Source: DATBLE01 sp963837265
GTDB lineage: Bacteria; Actinomycetota; Thermoleophilia; Gaiellales; Gaiellaceae
NCBI GenBank assembly: GCA_963837265.1
Contig: CAWIMQ010000001.1
Location: 186,001-250,000 of the forward strand
Length of the DNA: 64,000 nucleotides
Direction of reading: 5' to 3'
Position numbers and translations under genes: made by a program. The notes under the pieces were generated by a model. That model had not been told where the DNA came from. It did no database searches and saw only the letters and a list, made by a program, of their open reading frames with translations. Below, piece by piece: positions 33,078 through 41,565 of the stretch (its first letter is position 1; each line of letters starts with the position of its first letter).

Positions 33078-33281
33078 ATGGAGACGCTGGAGAGGGAGAT
33101 GCGCGAGCTCGCCCACCGGGTGGGCGACGGCTTCGAGGTGACCCTGTTCTGGTCCGAGGACGACGACGAGCTGAAGGTCATCGTCAACGACTGGCGGACC
33201 GACGAGTGCTTCGAGATCGCCGCGCGCGCGGACAACGCGATGGAGGTCTTCACCCACCCGTTCGCCTACCGCCCCGCGTAA
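33078..33281 (+). CDS. Small hypothetical protein
   Basis: A 67-residue acidic protein: METLEREMRELAHRVGDGF, LFWSEDDDELKVIVNDWRT, then FEIAARADNAMEVFTHPFAY. The alternating hydrophobic pattern suggests a compact alpha-beta fold. ATG 33078 is chosen over an upstream in-frame start because the more upstream residues look non-coding. Similar short proteins are frequent in actinobacteria. Function unknown. Confidence 0.6.
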   Translation: METLEREMRELAHRVGDGFEVTLFWSEDDDELKVIVNDWRTDECFEIAARADNAMEVFTHPFAYRPA

Positions 33282-33316
33282 CCTCGCCCCCTCATCGGTC
33301 GCTGCGGAGGAGAGCC

Positions 33317-33342
33317 GGGCCCGCCGCGATCGCGACGGGCCC
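33317..33342. terminator. Hairpin between convergent genes
   Basis: GGGCCCG and CGGGCCC pair across a 12-base loop in the 74-base gap between two convergent stops. Likely bidirectional terminator. Confidence 0.55.
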
Positions 33343-33355
33343 GAGGGCCTCACGG

Positions 33356-33736
33356 TCAGGCGCCGAGCGCCGCGCGCAGGGCGTCGGCAAGCGGCTCCGG
33401 CCGGCCCTCCCCGTCGACGTGCACGACCGTGTGCCGGCCCTTGACGTGCGGTTCTCCGTCCTTAGCGACCGTCCACGCGTAGGTGACCGACGTGCGGCCG
33501 ACATTCTCGACCCGCAGCCGGATCTCGATCTCGTCGTCGAAGCGGAGCACGCCGAGGTACTCGGCCTCGACTCTCCGTCGAGGAAAGTCTCCCCACTCGT
33601 CGCCCAGGACGCCGAGCCGGCGCATCAGCTCCGTCTCGGCCGCCTCCGCCCAGCGGAAGACGGCGGTGAAGTGGATGCGCCCGCCTGCGTCCGTGTCCAC
33701 CCAGCCGACCCGGGCCCGCTCCACCTGCTCGACCAT
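33356..33736 (-). CDS. Acyl-CoA thioesterase, hotdog (4HBT) family
   Basis: A 126-residue hotdog protein. VGWVDTDAGGRIHFTAVFRWAE matches the 4HBT active-site Asp/His region (usually W-x-DTDxxGHVxxxxYxxW-E), here with an IHF variant. EAEYLGVLRFDDEIEIRLRV and SVTYAWTV form the central sheet. ATG 33736 is the start. It is followed (upstream in DNA) by a zinc alcohol dehydrogenase gene ending 11 bases before it, so the two are probably one operon. The acyl substrate is unknown. Confidence 0.85.
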   Translation of the reverse strand: MVEQVERARVGWVDTDAGGRIHFTAVFRWAEAAETELMRRLGVLGDEWGDFPRRRVEAEYLGVLRFDDEIEIRLRVENVGRTSVTYAWTVAKDGEPHVKGRHTVVHVDGEGRPEPLADALRAALGA

Positions 33737-33747
33737 GTCTGCGCAGC

Positions 33748-34842
33748 CTAGGGGATGACGAGGACCCGGCCGGCCGACCCGGCGAGGGAGGCGTCGAACG
33801 CGTCGTTCACCCGCTCGAGCGGAAAGGCCGGCCCCAGCAGCTCGGCCAGCTTCAGGCGTCCCGCCCGGACGTGGTCGAGCAGCACCGGAAGCGCCGCTGC
33901 GGGGTCCTCGGAGCCGTACATCGTTCCGGTCAGGAGCTTCTCGCGCCGGTTGAACTCGGCGGGATCGAGATCGAGCCGCGCGCCCGTCGCCGGCAGGCCG
34001 ACGATCACGCACGTTCCGCCGCTCCGGGTGAAGCGGAGCGCCACCGCCGCGGTCTCCGGGTTCCCGACCGCGTCGAAAGCGTGGTCGGCGCCGTCCGGGG
34101 CGACGTCCCTCATCAGCGTCCTGAGCTCGTCCGGAGCCGCCGTGTGAGTCGCGCCGAGGTCGCGGACGAGCTCCAGCCTGGCCTCGAGAGGGTCGACGCA
34201 GACGATCGCCTCCGCGCCCGCGATCCGGGCACCCTGAACGCAGAACTGGCCCACGCCGCCGGCGCCCACGACGAGCGCGACGCCGCCGGGCTCCGCCCGC
34301 GCGGCGAAGAGCACCGCGCCCACGCCGGTCAGAGCCGCGCAGCCGAGAAGCGCCGCCTGCTCGAGGGCGATCCCGCCCTGTGTCGGCAACGCCGCCCGCT
34401 CGGTGACGACGAGTCGCTCGGTCAACGCCCCGGTGGCGGTTCCGCGGTAGAGCGTATCGCCGTCCAGCGACATCCCGGTTCGCCCGCCGACGAGCGTGCC
34501 CGCGCCGATCGCCCGGTGCAGCTCGATGCACGCGGCGGGACGGCCCCGCCGGCAGTCGGCGCACGAACCGCAGGCGGGCGCCCACGAGAGCACGACCTCG
34601 TCGCCCGGGCCCACGGACGTCACCTCGTCGCCCACAGCCTCGACGACGCCGGCGCCCTCGTGCCCGAGCACCATCGGCGTCGGCCGGCTCCACTCGCCCC
34701 GGATGGAGTGCAGGTCGGTCCCGCAGATGCCGACCGCGGCCATCCGGACGACCACGTCACGCGGGCCGGGCTCGTCGAGGTCGATCTCCCTGACTTCGAG
34801 CGGCCTCCCGGCCCCGTGGAAGACGGCGGCGCGGGACTTCAC
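33748..34842 (-). CDS. Zinc-dependent alcohol dehydrogenase
   Basis: A 364-residue MDR dehydrogenase. The catalytic zinc ligands are in GICGTDLHS and LGHEGAGVVEAVG, and the structural zinc site is CGSCADCRRGRPAAC. The NAD-binding motif is ALVVGAGGVGQFCVQGARIAGA. The later GSEDPAAALPVLLDHV is typical of the class III-like, mycothiol- or formaldehyde-related subgroup. ATG 34842. Substrate not resolved. Probably co-transcribed with the thioesterase gene. Confidence 0.92.
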   Translation of the reverse strand: MKSRAAVFHGAGRPLEVREIDLDEPGPRDVVVRMAAVGICGTDLHSIRGEWSRPTPMVLGHEGAGVVEAVGDEVTSVGPGDEVVLSWAPACGSCADCRRGRPAACIELHRAIGAGTLVGGRTGMSLDGDTLYRGTATGALTERLVVTERAALPTQGGIALEQAALLGCAALTGVGAVLFAARAEPGGVALVVGAGGVGQFCVQGARIAGAEAIVCVDPLEARLELVRDLGATHTAAPDELRTLMRDVAPDGADHAFDAVGNPETAAVALRFTRSGGTCVIVGLPATGARLDLDPAEFNRREKLLTGTMYGSEDPAAALPVLLDHVRAGRLKLAELLGPAFPLERVNDAFDASLAGSAGRVLVIP

Positions 34843-34869
34843 CCGCGCGAACCTAGCACGGCGCGGCCG

Positions 34870-35346
34870 TCAGCTCTCGGCGTCGGCCGGCTCGAAAGCC
34901 GGCCGCGGCGGTCTTGCCTCTTGCACGGCCGGTGCCTTGCGATCCGCGGCTTCGCCGCGTGGGCAGAAGTCGAGCGCGAGCGAGTTGATGCAGTAGCGGT
35001 CTCCGGTCGGGCGAGGACCGTCGGGGAACACGTGCCCGAGGTGCGAGTCGCACGCCGCGCAGCGAACCTCGACCCGGCGCATGCCGTGGCTCGTGTCGAG
35101 CTCGGTCTCGACCGCGTCGTCGTCGGTCGGCCGGAAGAAGCTCGGCCAACCGGAGCCCGACTCGAACTTCGCCTCCGAGCGGAACAGCTCCGCTCCGCAC
35201 GCTCCGCAGCGGAAGACTCCGTCCTCCTTCACGTGGTTCAGCTCGCCCGACCACGGCGGCTCGGTCGCCGCGCAGCGGAGAACCGCATAGCGATCGGGGT
35301 CGAGCTCATGCCGCCACTCCCGGTCTGTCTTGCGGACCTTCTCCAT
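34870..35346 (-). CDS. msrB: Peptide-methionine (R)-S-oxide reductase MsrB
   Basis: A 158-residue MsrB. Zinc CxxC pairs FRCGACGAELF and VRCAACDSHLGHVF, and the catalytic site RYCINSLAL are all present, with FESGSGWPSFF in between. It repairs oxidised methionine in proteins. The last 30 residues (proline/acid-rich) extend past the family end. ATG 35346 gives MEKVRKTDREW. The xdhC-like gene ends 5 bases upstream of the start, so they are likely co-transcribed. Confidence 0.95.
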   Translation of the reverse strand: MEKVRKTDREWRHELDPDRYAVLRCAATEPPWSGELNHVKEDGVFRCGACGAELFRSEAKFESGSGWPSFFRPTDDDAVETELDTSHGMRRVEVRCAACDSHLGHVFPDGPRPTGDRYCINSLALDFCPRGEAADRKAPAVQEARPPRPAFEPADAES

Positions 35347-35351
35347 GGTGA

Positions 35352-36401
35352 TCAGTCCACCGAGGCGTGGATTCGTTTCCCAGCCGCCTTCAGAGGCCCG
35401 CCCTCGCGGCCCGCGCGGACCGCGACGATCTCGGCGAGGATCGAGAGCGCCGTCTCGGGCTGGGATCCGGCGCCGAGGTCGAGGCCGCACGGGCCGGCGA
35501 TCCGGTCGAGCACCTCCTCTGGCACGCCCGCGCCGAGCAGCCGCTCACGACGGCGCTCCTGGTTCCTGCGGGAGCCGAGCGCGCCGACGTAGAACGCCTC
35601 GGTGCCGAGCGCGGCCTCGAGCGCGGGCACGTCGAACTTGTCGTCGTGGGTGAGGACGACGACGGCGGTGGCGTGGTCGGGCGCGACCCGGGCAATCGCG
35701 TCCTCGGGCCAGGCGACGAGCAGCTCCGTCGCGCTCGGGATGCGCTCGCGCGTGGCGAACTTCGCGCGTGCGTCGGCGACGATCGTCGTCCAGCCGAGCA
35801 GGCCGGCCGCCTTGCACAGCGCCTCCGCCGTGTCGACCGCGCCGTAGACCAGGAGTCGCGGCGGCGGCCCGTAGATCTCCGCGAAGACGCGCCGGTCGCC
35901 GACCTCGAGAATGCGGTTCACGTGTCCCCGGATCAACGTCTCGGCCTGCGCCACGATCTCGTCGGGAAGGCCGTCGCCGATCCGCTCGCCGTTCTCGAAG
36001 ACCAGCATCCTCGCGCCCCTGCCCTCGCCTTCGATCACGGTGAGCTCGACGGCCCGTTCCCGCTCGAGCCGTTCCGACGGAAGGCGGGGAGCGCTCTCGG
36101 TCGTCAGGAAGACGTCGATCTCACCCCCGCACGGGAGGCCGACCGCCCAGGCCTGCTCGTCCTCGATCCCGTACGAGAGCAGCTGGGGCGTCCCGGTCTC
36201 GAGCACCTCGCAGGCATGCTCGTACACGTCCGACTCGACGCAGCCGCCCGAGACGGAGCCCGCCAGCTCGCCGCTCTCGGAGACCGCGAACTTCGCGCCG
36301 ACGGGGCGGGGCGCCGACCGGCGCGTCGCGACGACCGTGGCGATCGCGATCTTCTCGCCGCGTGCCCGCCAGCGCTCGATGTCACCGAGGATGTCCTTCA
36401 T
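35352..36401 (-). CDS. XdhC/CoxI-family molybdoenzyme maturation protein
   Basis: A 349-residue XdhC-family protein. The N-terminal CoxI/XdhC domain has VATRRSAPRPVGAKFAVSE and SGSVSGGCVESDVY-like segments, then PCGGEIDVFL. The C-terminal Rossmann domain has LLVYGAVDTAEALCKAAGLLGW and AFYVGALGSRRNQERRRERL. Such proteins bind molybdenum cofactor and sulfurate it for xanthine- or CO-dehydrogenase-type enzymes; no such enzyme is in the window. ATG 36401. The normal GAG motif of the Rossmann turn reads GAVDTA here. Confidence 0.9.
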   Translation of the reverse strand: MKDILGDIERWRARGEKIAIATVVATRRSAPRPVGAKFAVSESGELAGSVSGGCVESDVYEHACEVLETGTPQLLSYGIEDEQAWAVGLPCGGEIDVFLTTESAPRLPSERLERERAVELTVIEGEGRGARMLVFENGERIGDGLPDEIVAQAETLIRGHVNRILEVGDRRVFAEIYGPPPRLLVYGAVDTAEALCKAAGLLGWTTIVADARAKFATRERIPSATELLVAWPEDAIARVAPDHATAVVVLTHDDKFDVPALEAALGTEAFYVGALGSRRNQERRRERLLGAGVPEEVLDRIAGPCGLDLGAGSQPETALSILAEIVAVRAGREGGPLKAAGKRIHASVD

Positions 36402-36530
36402 GCCGATCTCCGGTGCCGACTCTAGCGCGAGCGCAGCGGCTCAGGACGATTGGTGACGCAGCGGCCCGGGAACACGAGGGATGCAACCTCCGTTGTCCAA
36501 GCGTGACCCCGACGACTCGAAGGAGCATCG

Positions 36531-36923
36531 ATGGCGCAGTTGACCGAGACCGCCCGGCGGGCGCTCGAAGGAAAGAGCTTCTGGGCACTCGCCACCGTCA
36601 ACCCTCGCGGAACGGCGCAGAACACCGTCGTCTGGGCGGACCTACGGGACGACCTGATCCTGGTCAACACGGCGCTCGGGCGGAAGAAGGCCCGCAACCT
36701 GGGACGAAATCCGAGCATCGCGCTCACCTGGTTCGACCCGGAGAGCCCGTACGACGGGATCTCGATCCAGGGGCGAGTCGTCGAGAGCTACACCGGGGAC
36801 GCGGCCGAGGCCGACATCGACTCGCTTGCCGGGAAGTACCTCGACCGGGACGTATACCCCTACCGGGCCGACGGCGAGCGCCGGATCTCGTACCTCATCC
36901 GGCCGACGCACGTCTCGTCGTGA
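36531..36923 (+). CDS. PPOX-class F420-dependent flavin/deazaflavin oxidoreductase
   Basis: A 130-residue split-barrel protein. FWALATVNPRGTAQNTVVWADLRDDLILVNT and ARNLGRNPSIALTWFDPESPYDGISIQGRVVE are the PNPOx-like core. The pattern fits the actinobacterial F420-dependent PPOX family. The GAAGGAG ribosome binding site supports ATG 36531. Its stop overlaps the GTG of the next SDR gene (GTGA). Confidence 0.88.
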   Translation: MAQLTETARRALEGKSFWALATVNPRGTAQNTVVWADLRDDLILVNTALGRKKARNLGRNPSIALTWFDPESPYDGISIQGRVVESYTGDAAEADIDSLAGKYLDRDVYPYRADGERRISYLIRPTHVSS

Positions 36924-37600
36924 GCGCCGCGGCCAGGGTCTTCCTGATCACCGGCGCCTCGAGCGGCATCGGCGCCGCGACAGCCCGGGCGGCGGCCGCG
37001 GCCGGCTACCGGGTCGTGCTCGCCGCCCGCTCGACCGGGAAGCTGGAGGCGCTGGCCTCCGAGCTCGGCGGCATGGCCGTGACCTGCGACGTGACCGAGT
37101 GGGCCGACCAACAGGCGATGGTCGAGCGCGCGCTCGCCGAGTACGGGCGGCTCGACGTCGCCTTCGCGAACGCCGGCTTCGGCGCGCCACGCGGCTTCAA
37201 GGGATCGACGCCCGAGCACTGGCGGGCAATGGTGCTGACGAACGTCTACGGCGCCGCGCTGACGATTCGCGCGTGTTTCGACGCGCTGGTCGATTCGCAG
37301 GGCCATCTGCTGCTCACCGGGTCGCTGGCCGGCCGTCGTGCGCTGCCCGGCTCGCTGTACTCGTGCACGAAGTTCGCGGTGAGCGCGATGGGCGAGGCGG
37401 CGCGGCTCGATCTGAACGGAACCGGCGTCCGGGTCACCCTGATCGAGCCCGGCATGACCGACACGCCGTTCTTCGACGAGCGTCCGGTCGGGATGCTCGA
37501 GGCGGACGACATCGCGCGCGCGGTCCTGTACGCGGTCTCGCAGCCGCCGCACGTGGACGTGAACGAGATCCTCGTCCGCCCGACCGAGCAGGACGTCTGA
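36920..37600 (+). CDS. Short-chain dehydrogenase/reductase
   Basis: A 226-residue classical SDR. The cofactor motif is LITGASSGIGAATARAAA, FANAGFG replaces the NNAG motif, and the catalytic Ser/Tyr/Lys are in TGSLAGRRALPGSLYSCTKFAVSAM. The C-terminal EPGMTDTPFF is typical. It uses NAD(P)H. The GTG start overlaps the preceding stop by four bases, so it is co-translated with the F420-type oxidoreductase. Substrate unknown. Confidence 0.92.
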   Translation: MSAAARVFLITGASSGIGAATARAAAAAGYRVVLAARSTGKLEALASELGGMAVTCDVTEWADQQAMVERALAEYGRLDVAFANAGFGAPRGFKGSTPEHWRAMVLTNVYGAALTIRACFDALVDSQGHLLLTGSLAGRRALPGSLYSCTKFAVSAMGEAARLDLNGTGVRVTLIEPGMTDTPFFDERPVGMLEADDIARAVLYAVSQPPHVDVNEILVRPTEQDV

Positions 37601-37694
37601 GCCTTCGCGTGTCGCGTCGGAGACCAGGCCTCCGAACGCTCGTCGCGCCACCGCCGCCGCGCCGGGAGGGTGTTGCGCCCGGGGACCGCGGCGC

Positions 37695-38342
37695 TCAGGC
37701 GGTGACCGGGTTGGTGAGCGAGCCGAGGCCTTCGATCTCGATCGTGATCTCGTCGCCGGGCTTCATGAACACAGGCGGCTTGCGAAAGGCACCGACGCCG
37801 GCGGGCGTGCCCGTGGCGATCACGTCGCCCGGCTCGAGCGTCACCGTCTGCGTGATGTAGGCGATCAGCTCGGCGACGCCGAAGACCATGTTCGCGGTGG
37901 AGGACTCCTGCATCACCTCGCCGTTCAGGATCGCGCGGACGGCAAGATCCTGCGGATCGTGGATCTCGTCGCGCGGGACGAGACGCGGCCCCACCGGGCA
38001 GAACGTGTCCGGCGACTTTCCCCGGGTCCACTGGCCGTCGGCGTACTGGAGATCGCGGGCCGACACGTCGTTCAGGCAGAGATAGCCGGCCACGGCCTCG
38101 AGCGCGTGCCGGGCCGAGACGTTGCGGACGGCTGTGCCGATGACGACGCCCAGCTCGGCCTCGTAGTCGCACTTCGTCACGATCGGTGGGATCACGATCG
38201 GCTCCCCGGGCCCTACCAGCGCGTTCGGCCACTTCGCGAACAGGAGCGGTGCCTCCGGGAGTGGAGCGCTCTGCTCCGCGGCGTGGTCGCGGTAGTTGAG
38301 CCCGACGCACACGATCTTGCCGGGCCGGTCGATCGGGAGCAT
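37695..38342 (-). CDS. Fumarylacetoacetate hydrolase-family protein
   Basis: A 215-residue FAH-fold enzyme. KIVCVGLNYRDHAAE, YEAELGVVIGTAVRNVSARHALEAVAGYLCLNDVSARD with metal-binding acidic residues, and ATGTPAGVG are signature segments. Likely activities are acylpyruvate hydrolysis or oxaloacetate decarboxylation. The C-terminal KPGDEITIEIEGLGSLTNPV is conserved. ATG 38342. No linked aromatic-degradation genes are visible. Confidence 0.92.
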   Translation of the reverse strand: MLPIDRPGKIVCVGLNYRDHAAEQSAPLPEAPLLFAKWPNALVGPGEPIVIPPIVTKCDYEAELGVVIGTAVRNVSARHALEAVAGYLCLNDVSARDLQYADGQWTRGKSPDTFCPVGPRLVPRDEIHDPQDLAVRAILNGEVMQESSTANMVFGVAELIAYITQTVTLEPGDVIATGTPAGVGAFRKPPVFMKPGDEITIEIEGLGSLTNPVTA

Positions 38343-38372
38343 CCTCCGAGCCTACCGCCGTACCTTCGAGCC

Positions 38373-38951
38373 GTGCCCCAGGGACAGTCCCTGCAACGAA
38401 GGTGTAACACTCGCGGCGACGCGCCCCTCGGGCCGCTACGGTCGGAACGAGATGCCGCGACGACCACGCAGACACCTTCCCGACGGCGTCTTCCATATCG
38501 CCTCGCGGGGTGTCGCCGGGTCGTTGATCTTCACCGACGACGACGACCGGCACCGATTCAGCCTGCTCCTGGACCAGGTTTCCGAGCTCTGGGCCTGGCG
38601 TCCGATCGCTTGGTGCCTGATGGGAACGCACTACCACCTCGTCGTCCAGTCCAGGCGCGAACAGATGTCGCACGCCGTCCACCGCCTCAACTGCCTCTAC
38701 GCCATGTACTTCAACCGCCGGCACGATCGGCGCGGCCATCTCTTCGAGAATCGATTCTCCTCGTGGGTGATCGGCGACGAGGAGCATCTCCGCAACACGA
38801 TCGAGTACGTCCTGGAGAACCCGGTCGCTGCCGGGCTTTGCGTCGATGCGCGCGACTGGCCGTGGAGCTGGCCCCACCGCACGGCTGCCGGCGCTGCGGT
38901 CGTTTCGGCCGTGGTCGGTTGAGCCTTCCGGAGGGACTGTCCCTGGGACAC
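38373..38951. mobile_element. RAYT element bounded by inverted palindromes
   Basis: A 20-base sequence at 38373-38392 recurs inverted at 38932-38951 with 19 of 20 matches. Each copy holds its own palindrome (CAGGGAC-A-GTCCCTG left, AGGGAC-T-GTCCCT right). The pair flanks one transposase-like gene, the arrangement expected of a REP pair with its REP-associated tyrosine transposase. Confidence 0.75.
38452..38922 (+). CDS. REP-associated tyrosine transposase (IS200-like Y1 family)
   Basis: A 156-residue Y1 transposase. The opening HLPDGVFHIASRGVAG and the HUH metal motif in MGTHYHLVVQS are conserved, and the catalytic Tyr is likely in NTIEYVLENPVAAGL. HLFENRFSSWVI is typical of RAYTs. ATG 38452 lies inside the 579-base element described above. 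RAYT proteins cut and join single-stranded REP hairpins and often persist as single-copy genes. It is complete and looks functional. Confidence 0.9.
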   Translation: MPRRPRRHLPDGVFHIASRGVAGSLIFTDDDDRHRFSLLLDQVSELWAWRPIAWCLMGTHYHLVVQSRREQMSHAVHRLNCLYAMYFNRRHDRRGHLFENRFSSWVIGDEEHLRNTIEYVLENPVAAGLCVDARDWPWSWPHRTAAGAAVVSAVVG

Positions 38952-38963
38952 GGCAGGAAGGGG

Positions 38964-39344
38964 CTAGGGGGATGGGGCCAACAGGACGACGTGAACCTCG
39001 CCGGGGCCGTGGACGCCGACGGCGAGCTTCTGCTCGATGTCCGCGCTACGGCTCGGCCCGGTGACGATCGCGAGCGCGCTCGGCAGGTCGTCGCCGAGGC
39101 GGGCGAACAGCTCGTCCAGCCCCGGGAGGATCCGGGACTCGTCCAGCAACGTCACGTGCACCTCCGGCAGGAGCGACCGTGCCCGAGGCTCCCCGGGCGA
39201 CGCTGCGAGCACCACCGAGCCCGTGTCGGCGAGCCCGTGGAGGGCCTCCGAGACACCGGCGCCGGCGATCGACGGCGCCTCGCCGTGATGGACGTGAAAG
39301 CCGACCGCGGCCGCGTTCGCGGCGAACTCCTCGGCGAGGCTCAT
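38964..39344 (-). CDS. lutC: LutC-like LUD-domain protein, short
   Basis: A 126-residue LUD-domain protein: FAANAAAVGFHVHHGEAPS, TGSVVLAASPGEPRARSLLPEVHVTLL and LPSALAIVTGPSRSADIEQKLAVGVHGPGEVHVVLL, the last being the classical LutC C-terminal signature. It is shorter than the roughly 230-residue B. subtilis LutC, so only the core is retained. ATG 39344. LutABC oxidise L-lactate to pyruvate. The gap to lutB (146 bases) contains an 8-base perfect hairpin, CGGAACCG/CGGTTCCG at 39384-39401. Confidence 0.88.
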   Translation of the reverse strand: MSLAEEFAANAAAVGFHVHHGEAPSIAGAGVSEALHGLADTGSVVLAASPGEPRARSLLPEVHVTLLDESRILPGLDELFARLGDDLPSALAIVTGPSRSADIEQKLAVGVHGPGEVHVVLLAPSP

Positions 39345-39490
39345 GGCCGCGCCTCGTGCACGTGAGCGTGAAGGGGCCGCAGGCGGAACCGGGCGGTTCC
39401 GGGGGCCGATTCCCCTCCGAAGGAGGCACGCACGGGTGGCAAGGGCATCCGCCGCCGCACCGCCGGGAACCAGCCGAAAGCGGGTCGACC

Positions 39491-40858
39491 TCATCCGCGC
39501 CGGTCCCGAAAGCGCCTGCCCAGGCGAGGCAGGGCGCGCCCGGCCGCCCACGCACGCCCCGGCCCCGCCGCGCCTGCGAGCGGAAGGAGAAGCCGTGCCA
39601 GGCGCGTCGTCAGCCGGTACCCCGCGACCGACGACCACGCGAACGACCACAGCCGGAACCCGAGCCGCTCGAGCCGCGATGCGACGCCCTCTCCGACGAG
39701 GTCTCGCCGCAGGTCGAGCAGCAGCTCGTGCAGCGGGATCTTCACGGGGCAGGCGTCCGTGCACGCCCCGCACAGCGACGAGGCATGCGGAAGAGACGGC
39801 GCCTCGCGCAGGCCGACGAGCAGCGGCACCAGGACCGCCCCCATCGGCCCCGAGTAGGCCGGCCCGTACGCCGCGCCGCCCGCCTTGCGGTAGACCGGGC
39901 AGACGTTCAGACACGCCCCGCAGCGGATGCAGGCGAGCATCTCGCGATAGCGGCCGCGCAGGAGGCCCGACCGGCCGTTGTCCAGGATGACCACGTGCAG
40001 CTCCTCGGGGCCGTCCTCCTCGCCGGGCCGCCGCGGCCCGGTGAGCAGCGTCGTGTAGACGGTCAGCTTCTGTCCGGTGCTGCTCCGCGCCAGCAGCCGG
40101 AGGAGCACCGCCAGCTCGGCCGTCGTCGGGACCAGGCGCTCCATCCCCATCACCGCGACGTGGACGCGCGGAAGCGAGCTGACCAGCCGCCCGTTTCCCT
40201 CGTTCGTGACGAGGCAGATCGACCCGGTGGCCGACACGCCGAAGTTCGCGCCGGTGATCCCGACGTCGGCACTGAGAAACACCTCGCGGAGCTGCCGCCG
40301 TGCGGCGGCAGTGAGAGCCTCCAGCTGGGCAGGAACGGGCTCGCCTCCGGCCGCGCTCAGAAGCTCGGCGACCTCCTCGGCGGTCTTCTCGATCGCCGGC
40401 GCGACGATGTGCACCGGGTGCTCGCCGGCGAGCTGGAGGATGTACTCGCCGAGATCGGTCTCGACCACGCGCACGCCCGTTGCCGCCAGCGCCTCGTTGA
40501 GCCCGATCTCCTCGGTCGCCATCGACTTCGACTTGGCGGCGAGCCCGGCGCCGTGCCGGCGGCAGACCTCGGCCACGTAGGCGCTCGCCTCCGCGCCGGT
40601 GTGCGCGAAGTACGCGTGGCCGCCTCTCGCCTCCAGTGCCGCGGTGAACCGCGCGACGTGCCCGTCGAGGTCGTCGACCACCTCCATCCGGATCGCATGC
40701 GCCCGCTCGCGCAGCGCCTCGAGGTCCGGAAGCTCCGACCATGCCCGGGCCCTGCCCTCGCGCAGGCGGTTCGTCGCGAGGTCCAGCGCGCCCTGGACCC
40801 GCGCGTCGGCGAGCTTTCCGCGCGCGATCTCGCGGAAGCTCGAGGGCGGCTGGGCGAG
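39491..40858 (-). CDS. lutB: LutB-like lactate utilization iron-sulfur protein
   Basis: An LUD domain followed by two ferredoxin motifs, CIRCGACLNVCP and CGACTDACPVKIP. KSKSMATEEIGLNEAL, ANFGVSATGSICLVTNEGNGRL and MGMERLVPT match LutB. The conserved N-terminus (FREIARGKLADARVQGAL, LREGRARAW) extends upstream of ATG 40687 to about 40858, yet no ATG, GTG or TTG occurs there in frame. The coordinate given is the expected protein start region next to the lutA stop (40860); ATG 40687 would remove about 57 conserved residues. It follows lutA directly. Confidence 0.85.
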   Translation of the reverse strand, partial: LAQPPSSFREIARGKLADARVQGALDLATNRLREGRARAWSELPDLEALRERAHAIRMEVVDDLDGHVARFTAALEARGGHAYFAHTGAEASAYVAEVCRRHGAGLAAKSKSMATEEIGLNEALAATGVRVVETDLGEYILQLAGEHPVHIVAPAIEKTAEEVAELLSAAGGEPVPAQLEALTAAARRQLREVFLSADVGITGANFGVSATGSICLVTNEGNGRLVSSLPRVHVAVMGMERLVPTTAELAVLLRLLARSSTGQKLTVYTTLLTGPRRPGEEDGPEELHVVILDNGRSGLLRGRYREMLACIRCGACLNVCPVYRKAGGAAYGPAYSGPMGAVLVPLLVGLREAPSLPHASSLCGACTDACPVKIPLHELLLDLRRDLVGEGVASRLERLGFRLWSFAWSSVAGYRLTTRLARLLLPLAGAAGPGRAWAAGRALPRLGRRFRDRRG

Positions 40859-40859
40859 C

Positions 40860-41549
40860 TCAGCCGTCGAGCCCCCTCGCCAGGGCGCTCGCCAGATGGA
40901 CGACCCGAACCGGCGAGCCCGCGCGCCCGGCGCGGCCGTTCAGGTGCACGAGGCAGCCCGGATCCGCGCTGACCAGCACGCCGGCGGGCTCCGCGCCCGC
41001 GAGCTTCTCGTCGGCCATCGCCAGCGACACATCGGGCTGCCGGACCGAGAACGTCCCGCCGAACCCGCAGCAGAGATCGGGCCGGGCGAGCGGCGCCAGC
41101 TCCGCCCCCGACGCCTCGAGGAGGCGCCGGGGCGGCTCGGAGATGCGCAGCTCCCGGAGCATGTGGCAGGAGTCGTGGTAGACGGCTTGCCGACCTTCGT
41201 TCACCCGCTCGGGCCGGTAGCCGACCGAGGCGAGGAACGCGGACAGCTCCCAGACCTCGTAGCGCTCGACGCCCAGCAGCTCGGGCAGGTGCCCGGCCAC
41301 CATCGCCGCACAGGACCCGGAAGGGACGACCACCGGGGCCTGCCGTGAGAACGCGCGTGCGAACGTCCGCGCCACCCGCCGGGCGGCCGCCCGGTGACCC
41401 GCGTTGTACGCCGGCTGCCCGCAACAGACCTGCGACCGCGGGAACTCGACCTCGAACCCCGCGGCGCCGAGCAGCGCCTCGGCGTCCGCGACCGCCTCCG
41501 GAAAGACGAGATCTCCCAGGCAGGTCGCGAACAGTTGCACCGCGGGCAC
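40860..41549 (-). CDS. lutA: LutA-like Fe-S oxidoreductase (two CCG domains)
   Basis: A 229-residue protein with two cysteine-rich CCG domains: QVCCGQPAYNAGH and DLCCGFGGTFSVR, plus SGSCAAMVAGHLPELL and DPGCLVHLNG. This is the LutA/YkgE type. GTG 41549. It is first in the leftward lutA-lutB-lutC order. The same fold appears in GlcF at 21850. It supplies the electron-transfer part of L-lactate oxidation. Confidence 0.92.
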   Translation of the reverse strand: MPAVQLFATCLGDLVFPEAVADAEALLGAAGFEVEFPRSQVCCGQPAYNAGHRAAARRVARTFARAFSRQAPVVVPSGSCAAMVAGHLPELLGVERYEVWELSAFLASVGYRPERVNEGRQAVYHDSCHMLRELRISEPPRRLLEASGAELAPLARPDLCCGFGGTFSVRQPDVSLAMADEKLAGAEPAGVLVSADPGCLVHLNGRAGRAGSPVRVVHLASALARGLDG

Positions 41550-41565
41550 GAGGAGACTCTAGAGG

